Positions 9,801 through 16,700 of a DNA stretch of 64,000 nt are shown here, piece after piece. The stretch lies in NCBI GenBank assembly GCA_964433345.1, contig CAYSQJ010000005.1, positions 248,001 through 312,000 on the forward strand, in the 5' to 3' direction. This stretch comes from Ga0077527 sp964433345 (GTDB lineage Bacteria > Pseudomonadota > Gammaproteobacteria > Burkholderiales > SG8-41). Numbering within the stretch: position 1 is the first letter of the stretch; each line of letters opens with the position of its first letter. The notes below the pieces were generated by a model. That model did not search any database. It was not told the origin of the DNA and saw only the letters and a list, made by a program, of their open reading frames with translations. A program made the translations under genes and the position numbers.

Positions 9801-10351
9801 CGCAGTCGGAAGACCTGACGTCGGCGATGAATACCCTGGAAGACGCAATCCGCCGTATTGACCGCGAGACCCGCGAGCGCCTGCAGACCACCTTCGATGA
9901 GGTCAATGCGCATTTCTCACGGATGTTCCCGGCGCTCTTCGGCGGCGGCAATGCCAAGCTGCTGCTGACCGGGGAAGAAATCCTCGACAGCGGCATCCAG
10001 GTCATTGCCCAGCCCCCGGGCAAGAAAAACAGCTCGATCCACCTGCTGTCGGGCGGAGAAAAGGCGCTTACCGCGATGGCGCTGGTGTTTTCGATATTCC
10101 AGCTCAATCCGGCGCCGTTCTGCATGCTCGACGAGGTTGATGCCCCGCTGGATGACCACAACACCGGGCGCTTCTGCGAGCTGGTAAAGAAAATGTCGGA
10201 ACAGTCGCAGTTCGTATTCATCAGCCACAACAAGATCACGATGGAAATCGCCAACCAGCTGCTGGGGGTGACCATGCAGGAACCCGGTGTTTCGCGCATC
10301 GTTGCGGTGGACATCGATGCAGCCATGAAACTCACGGAGGAGGCGGCCTGA
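6830..10351 (+). CDS. smc: Chromosome segregation ATPase SMC
   Basis: 1,173 residues from a TTG start; no ATG gives the normal MRLKQINLAGFKSFVDPT opening. SMC dimers organise and segregate the chromosome. Domain order: N-terminal ABC half with Walker A GPNGCGKSNIIDAVRW (residues 31-46), a long coiled coil, a hinge around residues 505-655, a second coiled coil, and a C-terminal ABC half with signature LLSGGEKALTAMALVF (about 1073) and Walker B FCMLDEVDAPLDDHN (about 1098). No strong Shine-Dalgarno precedes the TTG, which suggests modest translation. The smc-zipA-ligA order is common in Betaproteobacteria. Kleisin partners scpA/scpB are not in the window. Confidence 0.95.
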   Translation: MRLKQINLAGFKSFVDPTHIPVPGQLVGVVGPNGCGKSNIIDAVRWVLGETSAKHLRGATMQDVLFNGSGDRKPVNRASVELVFDNSLGKAAGQWSSYAEISVKRMLERDGDSSYYINNIHVRRRDVADIFLGTGLGARAYAIIEQGMISRVIEAKPEELRVFLEEAAGVSKYRERRRETELRLRDTRENLARVEDIRQELDKQLTHLQGQAEVATRYHALQAEVTSTQHLLWFARRQESVATRSRHARDIERLGNELEAETARLRDAERRLEELRNGHYRAGDAVHAAQGALYETNAEIARLEQQIGHIRENRSRVEQQIGSLGSQLAAAEGQLEQAEAGLAQWQEEQAQAGQRIAECESRIAEERSRLPLAEEDWRAASLRRDELQQAMGQVERSRQVEQTKLEHAARVLERLAVRNERLYEEHNSLEKPDTAALEALRAEVVEVDAELAARREALAAKEEELPDMEQALEARSAELDQAIQSITAIEARVEALRQLQDRLAHGSDMDDWIASRGIAGAQRLWQGIAIENGYEDALEAVLRERLNAVILDGLDACGSWDMPPGKLAIAESGNGEADAPAPVPAGAVPLARFVTCRDARLSSALADWLGGAFVIDSLASGLALRGRLAPGAVLVTRDGRLLTRHTLTYHAPDSELHGVLSRQREIESLDGEVAVKKAALQALQSAVDDQAALIADAKSELAVLRQDVAGLQQRHHALQVDSVRLAEQTQRLTQRGEQIAAELAEIAEQVMSETAQREEASANLVQLEAQAAGHAGELEVAQARFQETQAVLERQREILRSAERELQEAGFQGKTAAAKVEEASRAITASGESIERLRATLATEQESLARLDESPWQSQLQISLSLRGTKEQALAEARDVLESTEAQLREVEQERLAAEQKLEPLRNRINEVKLKEHEARLSEEQYAQQLAEAGVDEAVLAQQLEEKGARGSALQSEINRLNGEIKSLGAVNLAALEELETARERKTYLDAQSEDLTSAMNTLEDAIRRIDRETRERLQTTFDEVNAHFSRMFPALFGGGNAKLLLTGEEILDSGIQVIAQPPGKKNSSIHLLSGGEKALTAMALVFSIFQLNPAPFCMLDEVDAPLDDHNTGRFCELVKKMSEQSQFVFISHNKITMEIANQLLGVTMQEPGVSRIVAVDIDAAMKLTEEAA

Positions 10352-10369
10352 GGGCCGGCCTGAACGGCG

Positions 10370-11431
10370 ATGAGCGACCTGCAGATCGCACTGGCGGCAA
10401 TCGGACTGGTCGTGGTCGGCGGAGTCTATGCGTTCAACCTCTGGCAGGAGCGCAAGCTGCGCCAGCGCCTGCAGAAAGCTTTCGAAGGCGAGCGCGCCGA
10501 TGTGCTGCTCAGGGAGGCGGAGCCGGAGCCTGCCGAACGCGCCGAGCCCAGAATAGAACCGCGGATCGGCGATGGCGGTGAGCCGGCTGAGAGCCCGGGG
10601 CCGGCAGCGGCCGGCGGCGGTGCCGATCCGCTGATCGAGTTCATTGCATCGGTCAGCACGGATCAGCCGGTTGCCGATTCCGCATTGAGGGAACTGCTGT
10701 CGCGTCTGGCGACTTTCGGCAAACCGGCACGGGTGCTCGGCCGTGACAGCAGCGGCGCCTGGCGCGTGCTGGACCGGGGCAGCCATGCCGGATGCCGCGA
10801 ACTGCGGGTCGCGCTGCAGCTGGTCAATCGTTCGGGGCCGCTGCACGCGCCCCAGCTCAACGGATTCTGCGATGCCTTGCGGGAGTGGGCAGCCAGGCAT
10901 GGCGCCGCAGTCGAACTCGGGGATACCGCCGCGGCGCTGGAAGCCGCACGCGAACTCGATGCCTTTTGCGGCGACATGGACGTCGCCATCGGCGTCAATG
11001 TGGTGGCGCATCCCGGCGCGGCATTTTCCGGCGAACAGGTGGCCGAGGCGGCCGCGGCCGCGGGCTTCACGCTGGAGCCGGACGGGCTGTTCCATCTGCA
11101 TGATGCGAACGGCCACACGCTGTTCACTCTGGAAAACCATGAGCCCGAGCCTTTTGCGGAAGGGCGTCTCGCCGCGATGCAGACCGGCGGCTTGACGCTG
11201 CTGCTGGACGTGCCGCGGATCGCCGATGGGGTGGCGGCGCTCGACCGCATGGTGATGACCGGAACCGCGCTCGCCGAGGACCTCGGCGGCCAGCTCGTCG
11301 ATGACAACCGCACCCCGCTGCAGCAGGCGGGACTGAACCGGATCAGGCAGCAGCTGCAGGACATCCATGCCGCGATGGCGGCTCGTGACATCGCGGCGGG
11401 AAGCCCGCGGGCGCTGCGTCTTTTTGCATGA
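10370..11431 (+). CDS. zipA: Cell division protein ZipA-like, FtsZ-binding C-terminal domain
   Basis: 353 residues. An N-terminal transmembrane helix (IALAAIGLVVVGGVYAF, residues 5-21) is followed by a basic stretch, then a Glu/Pro/Ala-rich disordered linker to about residue 95, then a compact domain. The C-terminal region (FCGDMDVAIGVNVVA, FTLEPDGLFHLHD, TLLLDVPRIADGVAALDRM) matches the ZipA FtsZ-binding fold and position. ZipA tethers FtsZ polymers to the inner membrane. Sequence similarity to E. coli ZipA is low, as usual for beta-proteobacterial versions, so context between smc and ligA carries weight. It overlaps ligA by four bases (ATGA). Confidence 0.8.
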   Translation: MSDLQIALAAIGLVVVGGVYAFNLWQERKLRQRLQKAFEGERADVLLREAEPEPAERAEPRIEPRIGDGGEPAESPGPAAAGGGADPLIEFIASVSTDQPVADSALRELLSRLATFGKPARVLGRDSSGAWRVLDRGSHAGCRELRVALQLVNRSGPLHAPQLNGFCDALREWAARHGAAVELGDTAAALEAARELDAFCGDMDVAIGVNVVAHPGAAFSGEQVAEAAAAAGFTLEPDGLFHLHDANGHTLFTLENHEPEPFAEGRLAAMQTGGLTLLLDVPRIADGVAALDRMVMTGTALAEDLGGQLVDDNRTPLQQAGLNRIRQQLQDIHAAMAARDIAAGSPRALRLFA

Positions 11432-13512
11432 CCTCCGGCGCGCTGCGGGAGCGCGTCGCGCATCTGCGCGAACAGCTTGAGCTGCACAACCGCCGCTACT
11501 ACGTCCTCGATGAGCCGCTGATATCCGACGCGGAATACGATGCGCTGTTCCGCGAATTGCAGCAGCTGGAGGCCGCTCATCCGGAGCTGCTTACGGCCGA
11601 TTCGCCGACGCAGCGTGTCGGCGCCGCTCCGCTGCCCGAGTTTGCGGCAGTCTCCCACCGCCAGCCGATGCTGTCGCTCAACAATGCTTTCGATGCCGGG
11701 GAAGTCGAGGCCTTCGACCGGCGGGTGCGCGAGGCTGTCGGCGCGGAGGAAATCGAATACGCGGTGGAGCCTAAGTTCGACGGTCTTGCCATCAGCCTGG
11801 TCTATGAAGACGGGGTGCTGGCGCGGGGTGCAACGCGCGGCGACGGTTACTCTGGCGAGGATGTCACTGCCAACCTGCGTACCATCCGTTCGATTCCCCT
11901 GCGCCTGACCGGTGGAGCCTTGCCACGGGTGCTCGAAATCCGCGGCGAAGTGCTGATGCTGCGGGCCGATTTCGAGCAGCTCAACCGTCAGCAGGCGGTG
12001 CGGGGCGAGAAGACTTTCGTCAACCCGCGCAATGCCGCGGCAGGTTCGCTGCGCCAGCTCGATTCGCGGATCACCGCGGGCCGGCGGTTGACATTCTTTG
12101 CCTATGGCCTGGGCCTTGTAGAACCTCGATTACACCTTGAGAGTCAATCACAAGTTATTGATTATATTTATAAAATTGGATTAAAAGTGGCGCGTGAGCG
12201 CGACCGGGTGTGCGGCGTTTCGGGATTGCTGACGTACTACCGCCGGATCGGCGAGTCGCGCTCGAAACTGCCCTACGACATCGACGGTGTGGTCTACAAG
12301 GTCGACAGCCTCGCCTGGCAGCAGCAGCTGGGCTATGTGTCGCGCGCGCCGCGCTTTGCGGTGGCGCACAAGTTTCCGGCGGAAGAGGCGACCAGCGTGG
12401 TGCTCGGCATCGATGTCCAGGTCGGGCGAACCGGCGTGCTGACGCCGGTGGCAAGGCTGCAGCCGGTGTTCGTCGGCGGCGTCACGGTGACCAACGCAAC
12501 CTTGCACAACCTAGACCAGGTGCGCGCCAAGGACGTACATGAGGGGGATACCGTGGTCGTGCGGCGGGCCGGCGACGTGATTCCGGAAGTTGCAAGGGTC
12601 ATCGTCGACAGGCGCCCGGCGCAGGTGCGTCGCTTCGAGATGCCTGGGAAGTGTCCGGTATGCCAGTCCCGGGTAGAGCGCATCGAGAGCGAGTCGGCTT
12701 ACCGCTGCACCGGTGGTCTCTACTGTCCGGCACAGCGCAAGCAGGCACTGCTGCATTTTGCCTCGCGGCGGGCGATGGACATCGAGGGGCTGGGCGAGAA
12801 GCTGGTGGACCAGCTGGTGGATCGGGACATGGTTGCCACGCCGGCCGACCTTTACGACAGCGCACGCCTGACCGTTGAAGGGCTGGCGGGCCTCGAGCGC
12901 ATGGCGGCCAAATCGGCCGAGAACGTCATCGCCGCCATCGGCAGGAGTCGCCGTACCACGCTGGCAAGATTCATCTACGCGCTCGGCATTTACCATGTCG
13001 GGGAAGAGGTGGCGAAGATACTGGCCCGCCACTTCGGAACCCTGGACGCACTGCTGGCCGCGGACTGGGAAGACCTGATCGCTGAAAAGGAACGCCTGCA
13101 GAAGGAGAATACGAAGCGGCGCGCAAAAGGCATGGAAGAGGAGGGGCCCCTGCTTGCCGGCATCGGTCCCGAAATCATGCGCAGCGTCGCCAATTTTTTC
13201 GCGCAGGCACACAATCGCGAAGTCATCGACCAGCTGGTCCGGCATGGCCTGAGTTTCGAGGCGGAGGGGCCTGCCGCAGGCGGCAGCCTCGCCGGCAGGA
13301 CTTTGGTGCTGACCGGAACATTGCCCGGCATGAGCCGCGACGAGGCGAAGGCAAGGATCGAGGCCGCCGGCGGCAAGGTCAGCGGCAGCGTGTCGAAGAA
13401 GACCGATTATGTGGTGGCCGGCAGCGAGGCCGGCAGCAAGCTGGACAAGGCGCGGACACTGGGTGTGCCGGTGATCGATGAACAGGGCCTGCTGGAACTG
13501 CTGGGTCCGTGA
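11428..13512 (+). CDS. ligA: NAD-dependent DNA ligase
   Basis: 694 residues. It seals nicks between Okazaki fragments using NAD+. The adenylated lysine is K116 in VEPKFDGLAISL; further motifs include RGDGYSGEDVTANLRT, LEIRGEV and YDIDGVVYKV. Then come the OB fold, a four-Cys zinc site beginning near residue 409 (CPVCQS, then YRCTGGLYCPAQ), helix-hairpin-helix repeats and a C-terminal BRCT domain (GRTLVLTGTLPGMSRDEAK). Oddity: codons 231-253 (12118-12186) are AT-rich, with 21 of 23 third positions A or T, unlike the rest of the gene, yet spacing from YGLG to DIDGVV equals that of E. coli LigA. The reading frame is intact. Confidence 0.95.
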   Translation: MTSGALRERVAHLREQLELHNRRYYVLDEPLISDAEYDALFRELQQLEAAHPELLTADSPTQRVGAAPLPEFAAVSHRQPMLSLNNAFDAGEVEAFDRRVREAVGAEEIEYAVEPKFDGLAISLVYEDGVLARGATRGDGYSGEDVTANLRTIRSIPLRLTGGALPRVLEIRGEVLMLRADFEQLNRQQAVRGEKTFVNPRNAAAGSLRQLDSRITAGRRLTFFAYGLGLVEPRLHLESQSQVIDYIYKIGLKVARERDRVCGVSGLLTYYRRIGESRSKLPYDIDGVVYKVDSLAWQQQLGYVSRAPRFAVAHKFPAEEATSVVLGIDVQVGRTGVLTPVARLQPVFVGGVTVTNATLHNLDQVRAKDVHEGDTVVVRRAGDVIPEVARVIVDRRPAQVRRFEMPGKCPVCQSRVERIESESAYRCTGGLYCPAQRKQALLHFASRRAMDIEGLGEKLVDQLVDRDMVATPADLYDSARLTVEGLAGLERMAAKSAENVIAAIGRSRRTTLARFIYALGIYHVGEEVAKILARHFGTLDALLAADWEDLIAEKERLQKENTKRRAKGMEEEGPLLAGIGPEIMRSVANFFAQAHNREVIDQLVRHGLSFEAEGPAAGGSLAGRTLVLTGTLPGMSRDEAKARIEAAGGKVSGSVSKKTDYVVAGSEAGSKLDKARTLGVPVIDEQGLLELLGP
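12118..12186. repeat. AT-rich patch B inside ligA, carrying the ATAATCAATAA motif
   Basis: 23 consecutive codons of ligA (GTA GAA CCT CGA TTA and onward) end in A or T with two exceptions, in a gene otherwise using G/C-ending codons. On the minus strand 12151-12165 reads ATAATCAATAACTTG, sharing the 12-mer AATCAATAACTT with the patch after rnhB. Confidence 0.6.
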
Positions 13513-13528
13513 ACCGAGAGGCGATGTG

Positions 13529-14413
13529 GTGAAAAAAACATCAATACGCAAGGCGGTGTTTCCGGTGGCGGGCCTGGGCACGCGCTTCCTGCCGGCAACC
13601 AAGGCGAGTCCCAAGGAAATGCTGCCGGTGGTCGACAAGCCGCTGATCCAGTATGCCGTCGAGGAAGCCGTGGCGGCGGGGGTGACCGAGCTGATTTTCG
13701 TCACCGGTCGCGGCAAACGGGCGATCGAGGACCATTTTGATCAGGCCGTGGAGCTTGAACTTGCGCTGGAGAAGAACGGCCGCAAGGCATTGCTGGCGGA
13801 AGTCAGGAGCATATTGCCCAGGGGCGTCAGCTGCATGTTCGTGCGCCAGGCCCAGCCGCTGGGCCTCGGTCACGCAGTGCTGTGCGCCAAGCCTGCCGTC
13901 GGCGACGAACCTTTTGCGGTGCTGCTGGCCGATGACCTGATCGATGCGCGCGTGCCGGTGCTGGTGCAGATGGAAAAGCTGCACCGGGCCGCCGGGGCCT
14001 CGGTGATCGCCGTGCAGAAGGTTGCCCGTTCGGAGATCTCGCGTTACGGCGTGGTGGCGATTCCGCCGCGCTCGAGGTCGCCGCATGCCATCAGCGGCAT
14101 CGTCGAGAAGCCGCCGGCGGCAAAAGCGCCGTCGCGACTGGGCGTGGTCGGCCGCTACATCCTGAGTCCGCGGATTTTCGATGAACTGTCGCGCTCGCAC
14201 GCCGGCGCCGGCGGCGAGATCCAGCTGACCGATGCCATTGCGCGACTGCAGCAGCGGGAGACGGTGCTGGCCTGGGAGTTCGCGGGCCGCCGCTATGACT
14301 GCGGCACCAAGCTCGGTTACCTCGAGGCCAATGTCGAACTCGCGATCAAGCACCCGGAGGTCGGCTCTGCGTTTCGCCGCTACCTGCGCGGGCTGACGCG
14401 GCCCGGCAGCTGA
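13529..14413 (+). CDS. galU: UTP--glucose-1-phosphate uridylyltransferase
   Basis: 294 residues from GTG 13529, preceded at about seven bases by GAGAGG; a GTG one codon upstream is possible. The enzyme makes UDP-glucose for exopolysaccharide, LPS core and trehalose or glycogen routes. The nucleotide-binding signature is clear: AVFPVAGLGTRFLPATKASP, with KEMLPVVDKPLIQYAVEEA following. Further conserved pieces are FVRQAQPLGLGHAVLCAKP, LLADDLID, IVEKP and GRYILSP, then GGEIQLTDAI and YDCGTKLGYLEANV. Length is typical of the family. It begins 16 bases after ligA and may be read from the smc-zipA-ligA transcript. Confidence 0.95.
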   Translation: MKKTSIRKAVFPVAGLGTRFLPATKASPKEMLPVVDKPLIQYAVEEAVAAGVTELIFVTGRGKRAIEDHFDQAVELELALEKNGRKALLAEVRSILPRGVSCMFVRQAQPLGLGHAVLCAKPAVGDEPFAVLLADDLIDARVPVLVQMEKLHRAAGASVIAVQKVARSEISRYGVVAIPPRSRSPHAISGIVEKPPAAKAPSRLGVVGRYILSPRIFDELSRSHAGAGGEIQLTDAIARLQQRETVLAWEFAGRRYDCGTKLGYLEANVELAIKHPEVGSAFRRYLRGLTRPGS

Positions 14414-14479
14414 GCTCGCGGACTGTATATCATCGCGTGCTAATATTCCGGGCAGTGCAACCATCCTGCGAGGCGCGAC

Positions 14480-14848
14480 ATGGCTAACAAGCTGATGATC
14501 ATCATGGTCAACACCGATCCTTCCAACGGTTCCGAACTTGGCGCGCCGTTTTTTCAGGCCACTGTCGCCGCCGCCATGGATTACGAGGTTGAAATGATAC
14601 TGACGGCACGTGCCGGCGAACTCGCAAAGAAGGGTGTCGCGGAAAAGCTGTTCGTCAAGGAAGGCTCGCCGAAGAGCGTATACGACTTCATCAAGGACGC
14701 GCACGAAGCGGGCGTGAGTTTCAAGGTTTGCACTCCGACACTCGAGCTCTGGGGCGATGACCTGATTCCCGAGATCACCGAAACGGTGGGCGGTGCCTAC
14801 GTCATCGAGCAGGCGATGGACGATGACGTCGTGACCTTCACCTACTGA
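14480..14848 (+). CDS. DsrE-family small protein
   Basis: 122 residues with an alpha/beta DsrE/DsrF-like fold pattern: KLMIIMVNTDPSNGSELGAPFFQ, then alternating strands and helices ending VGGAYVIEQAMDDDVVTFTY. A single conserved-looking cysteine sits in FKVCTPTLELWGDD, at the position where DsrE/TusD-type proteins carry a sulfur-relay cysteine. The exact role is not known; family members take part in intracellular persulfide transfer or act as small regulators. It stands 66 bases after galU and 4 bases before hpt, so it is probably co-transcribed with the salvage genes. No dsr or tus partner genes are present. Confidence 0.75.
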   Translation: MANKLMIIMVNTDPSNGSELGAPFFQATVAAAMDYEVEMILTARAGELAKKGVAEKLFVKEGSPKSVYDFIKDAHEAGVSFKVCTPTLELWGDDLIPEITETVGGAYVIEQAMDDDVVTFTY

Positions 14849-14852
14849 GCCG

Positions 14853-15416
14853 GTGCACCCGGGTACATCGCCTCCGGTGCCGGATCTGCCGGATGGCGCG
14901 GAGCAGCTGGTCTCGCCGGAGGAAGTCTGCAAGGCGCTGGACCGCGCATCCCGGGAGATCACGGCGTCTTTGGCAGGCCGGCATCCGCTGGTGCTGGCGG
15001 TGATGCGCGGCGGGGTCGTGTTTGCCGGACAGTTGCTCCCGCTGTTGCCTTTTCCCCTTGATTTTGACTATGTGGATGCGACCCGTTACGGCACCGAAAC
15101 CAGTGGCGGGGAGTTGCTCTGGCGGGTCGATGTGCCGCCATCGGTGCACGGCCGCGTGGTGCTGCTGGTGGATGACATCCTCGACGAGGGACGCACACTG
15201 GACGCCATCCGCGAGCGGCTGCTGGCGGCCGGGGCGCTCGAGGTCCGCATCGCGGTTTTTGCTGACAAGCAGCTGCCGCGGGAGAAGCCCCTTGCCGCGG
15301 ATTTTGTTGGTGTGAAGGTTCCGGACCGCTATGTTTTCGGTTTTGGCATGGACCTGCGCGGAGCCTGGCGCAATCTGCCGGCTGTTTATGCCTTGCCCCC
15401 GGAGAAAGGCTCTTGA
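14853..15416 (+). CDS. hpt: Hypoxanthine-guanine phosphoribosyltransferase
   Basis: 187 residues from GTG 14853, four bases after the DsrE-like stop. Type I phosphoribosyltransferase that turns hypoxanthine or guanine plus PRPP into IMP or GMP. The PRPP-binding loop is VLLVDDILDEGRTLDAI; the pyrophosphate-binding region is LAVMRGGVVFAGQL, and the purine contact region is DFVGVKVPDRYVFGFGMD. The N-terminus (MHPGTSPPVPDLPDGAEQL) is longer than in E. coli Hpt, so a later start is possible. It overlaps mtnP by four bases, implying translational coupling; MtnP acting on methylthioinosine would release the hypoxanthine that Hpt uses. Confidence 0.9.
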   Translation: MHPGTSPPVPDLPDGAEQLVSPEEVCKALDRASREITASLAGRHPLVLAVMRGGVVFAGQLLPLLPFPLDFDYVDATRYGTETSGGELLWRVDVPPSVHGRVVLLVDDILDEGRTLDAIRERLLAAGALEVRIAVFADKQLPREKPLAADFVGVKVPDRYVFGFGMDLRGAWRNLPAVYALPPEKGS

Positions 15417-16165
15417 CCCTGCTCGGCATCATTGGCGGCAGCGGACTGGATCGCCTTGAGGGCCTGGAGGGTGTGCGCCGGGAGCGGGTGAGCACGCCTT
15501 ACGGCGAACCCTCGGCGGCGCTGACCTTCGGCAGGCTGGCCGGTACGGAGGTGGTGTTCCTTGCACGACACGGCGACGATCATGCCCTGGCCCCGCACCG
15601 GATCAATTACCGGGCTAACATCCGCGCGCTGCATGACTGCGGTGCGCGTGATGTCATCGCGGTGGCCACCGTTGGCGGCATCCGCGAAGACCTGGTTCCG
15701 GGCATGCTGGTGGTGCCGGACCAGATCATTGATTACACCCATGGCCGCGCCGCCACTTTTTTCGATGGCGTGGAGCAGCCTCTGGACCATGTCGATTTCA
15801 CGCGGCCGTTCTGCGGATCGCTGCGCGCTGCGCTGTTGCAGTCAGGCGCGGCGGCCGGGGAACGCCTCGGCGACGGCGGGGTTTACGGAGCCACTCAGGG
15901 GCCGCGCCTGGAAACGGCAGCCGAGATCCGCCGCATGGCGCGGGATGGCGCCGACCTGGTCGGCATGACCGGCATGCCGGAAGCCGTGCTGGCACGGGAA
16001 ATGGGGCTTTGTTATGCGATGCTGGCGGTGGTGGTCAACGCCGCTGCCGGCATCGGCAGCAATAGCGACGGTGTCGCGCTCGACGATATCAGGGCTGTTT
16101 CCGCGGCTGCGATGAGGCGTGTGGCGGTGCTGCTCGCGAAGCTTGCTGAAAGCCATGGCGGTTAG
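15413..16165 (+). CDS. mtnP: S-methyl-5'-thioinosine / thioadenosine phosphorylase
   Basis: 250 residues from TTG 15413, with GGAGAAAGG just upstream. Member of the PNP/MTAP phosphorylase family, which cleaves methylthio-nucleosides with phosphate to give a purine base and methylthioribose-1-phosphate. Motifs: LGIIGGSGLD (phosphate loop), RHGDDHALAPHRINYRANI, TVGGIREDLVPGMLVVPDQ, YGATQGPRLETAAEIR, and VGMTGMPEAVLAREM. The MTGMPEA sequence, where MTAPs usually have MTxxPE variants, plus pairing with hpt, favours methylthioinosine as substrate, as described for Pseudomonas MTIP. That preference is inference. The last 11 bases overlap the deformylase gene. Confidence 0.88.
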   Translation: MTLLGIIGGSGLDRLEGLEGVRRERVSTPYGEPSAALTFGRLAGTEVVFLARHGDDHALAPHRINYRANIRALHDCGARDVIAVATVGGIREDLVPGMLVVPDQIIDYTHGRAATFFDGVEQPLDHVDFTRPFCGSLRAALLQSGAAAGERLGDGGVYGATQGPRLETAAEIRRMARDGADLVGMTGMPEAVLAREMGLCYAMLAVVVNAAAGIGSNSDGVALDDIRAVSAAAMRRVAVLLAKLAESHGG

Positions 16166-16688
16166 GGCAGTCCTGCGCATGGGCGATCCGCGGCTGTTGC
16201 AGGTCGCGCGCCCGGTCGAGAGTTTCGGCACGCCGGAGCTTCGGGAACTGATTGCCGACATGGAGGACACCATGCACGCGCTGAATGGCGCCGGGCTTGC
16301 GGCGCCGCAGATCGGCGTCGGCCTGCGGGTGGTGATTTTTGGTCTGTCGTCGAATCCGCGCTATCCCGATGCGGAGCCGGTACCGAAGACAGTGCTGGTC
16401 AATCCGCTGATCACGCCGCTGGATGAAGAAATGGAGGACGGCTGGGAAGGTTGTCTTTCCGTGCCGGGGATGCGCGGCCTGGTGCCGAGGCACATGCGGC
16501 TGCGCTATTCCGGATTCGACGCGGAAGGCAATGCCATCGAGCGCACAGTCGAGGGTTTCCATGCCCGCGTGGTCCAGCATGAGTGCGACCACCTCGATGG
16601 CGTGCTCTATCCAATGCGCATCCGCGACCTGCGCAGCTTCGGGTTTGCCGATGTGCTGTTTCCCGGGGCGGCGATGGAGGACGATTGA
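16155..16688 (+). CDS. def: Peptide deformylase (second-type paralogue)
   Basis: 177 residues from ATG 16155, which lies inside the 3' end of mtnP in another frame. All three deformylase motifs are present: GAGLAAPQIGV, EGCLSVPGMRGLV (metal Cys) and QHECDHLDG (two metal His plus the catalytic Glu). The enzyme removes the N-terminal formyl group from nascent proteins. The sequence VPRHMRLRYSGFDAEGNAIER and lack of linkage to fmt suggest a second deformylase rather than the housekeeping copy next to fmt, which is not in this window. Convergent with glnD, whose stop lies 13 bases away. Confidence 0.9.
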   Translation: MAVRAVLRMGDPRLLQVARPVESFGTPELRELIADMEDTMHALNGAGLAAPQIGVGLRVVIFGLSSNPRYPDAEPVPKTVLVNPLITPLDEEMEDGWEGCLSVPGMRGLVPRHMRLRYSGFDAEGNAIERTVEGFHARVVQHECDHLDGVLYPMRIRDLRSFGFADVLFPGAAMEDD

Positions 16689-16700
16689 GCGGGGGTGCGG

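Noticed and set aside
12118..12186. In-frame insertion element in ligA
   Set aside because: Spacing between flanking conserved motifs equals that of E. coli LigA, so nothing has been added; replacement is the better description.
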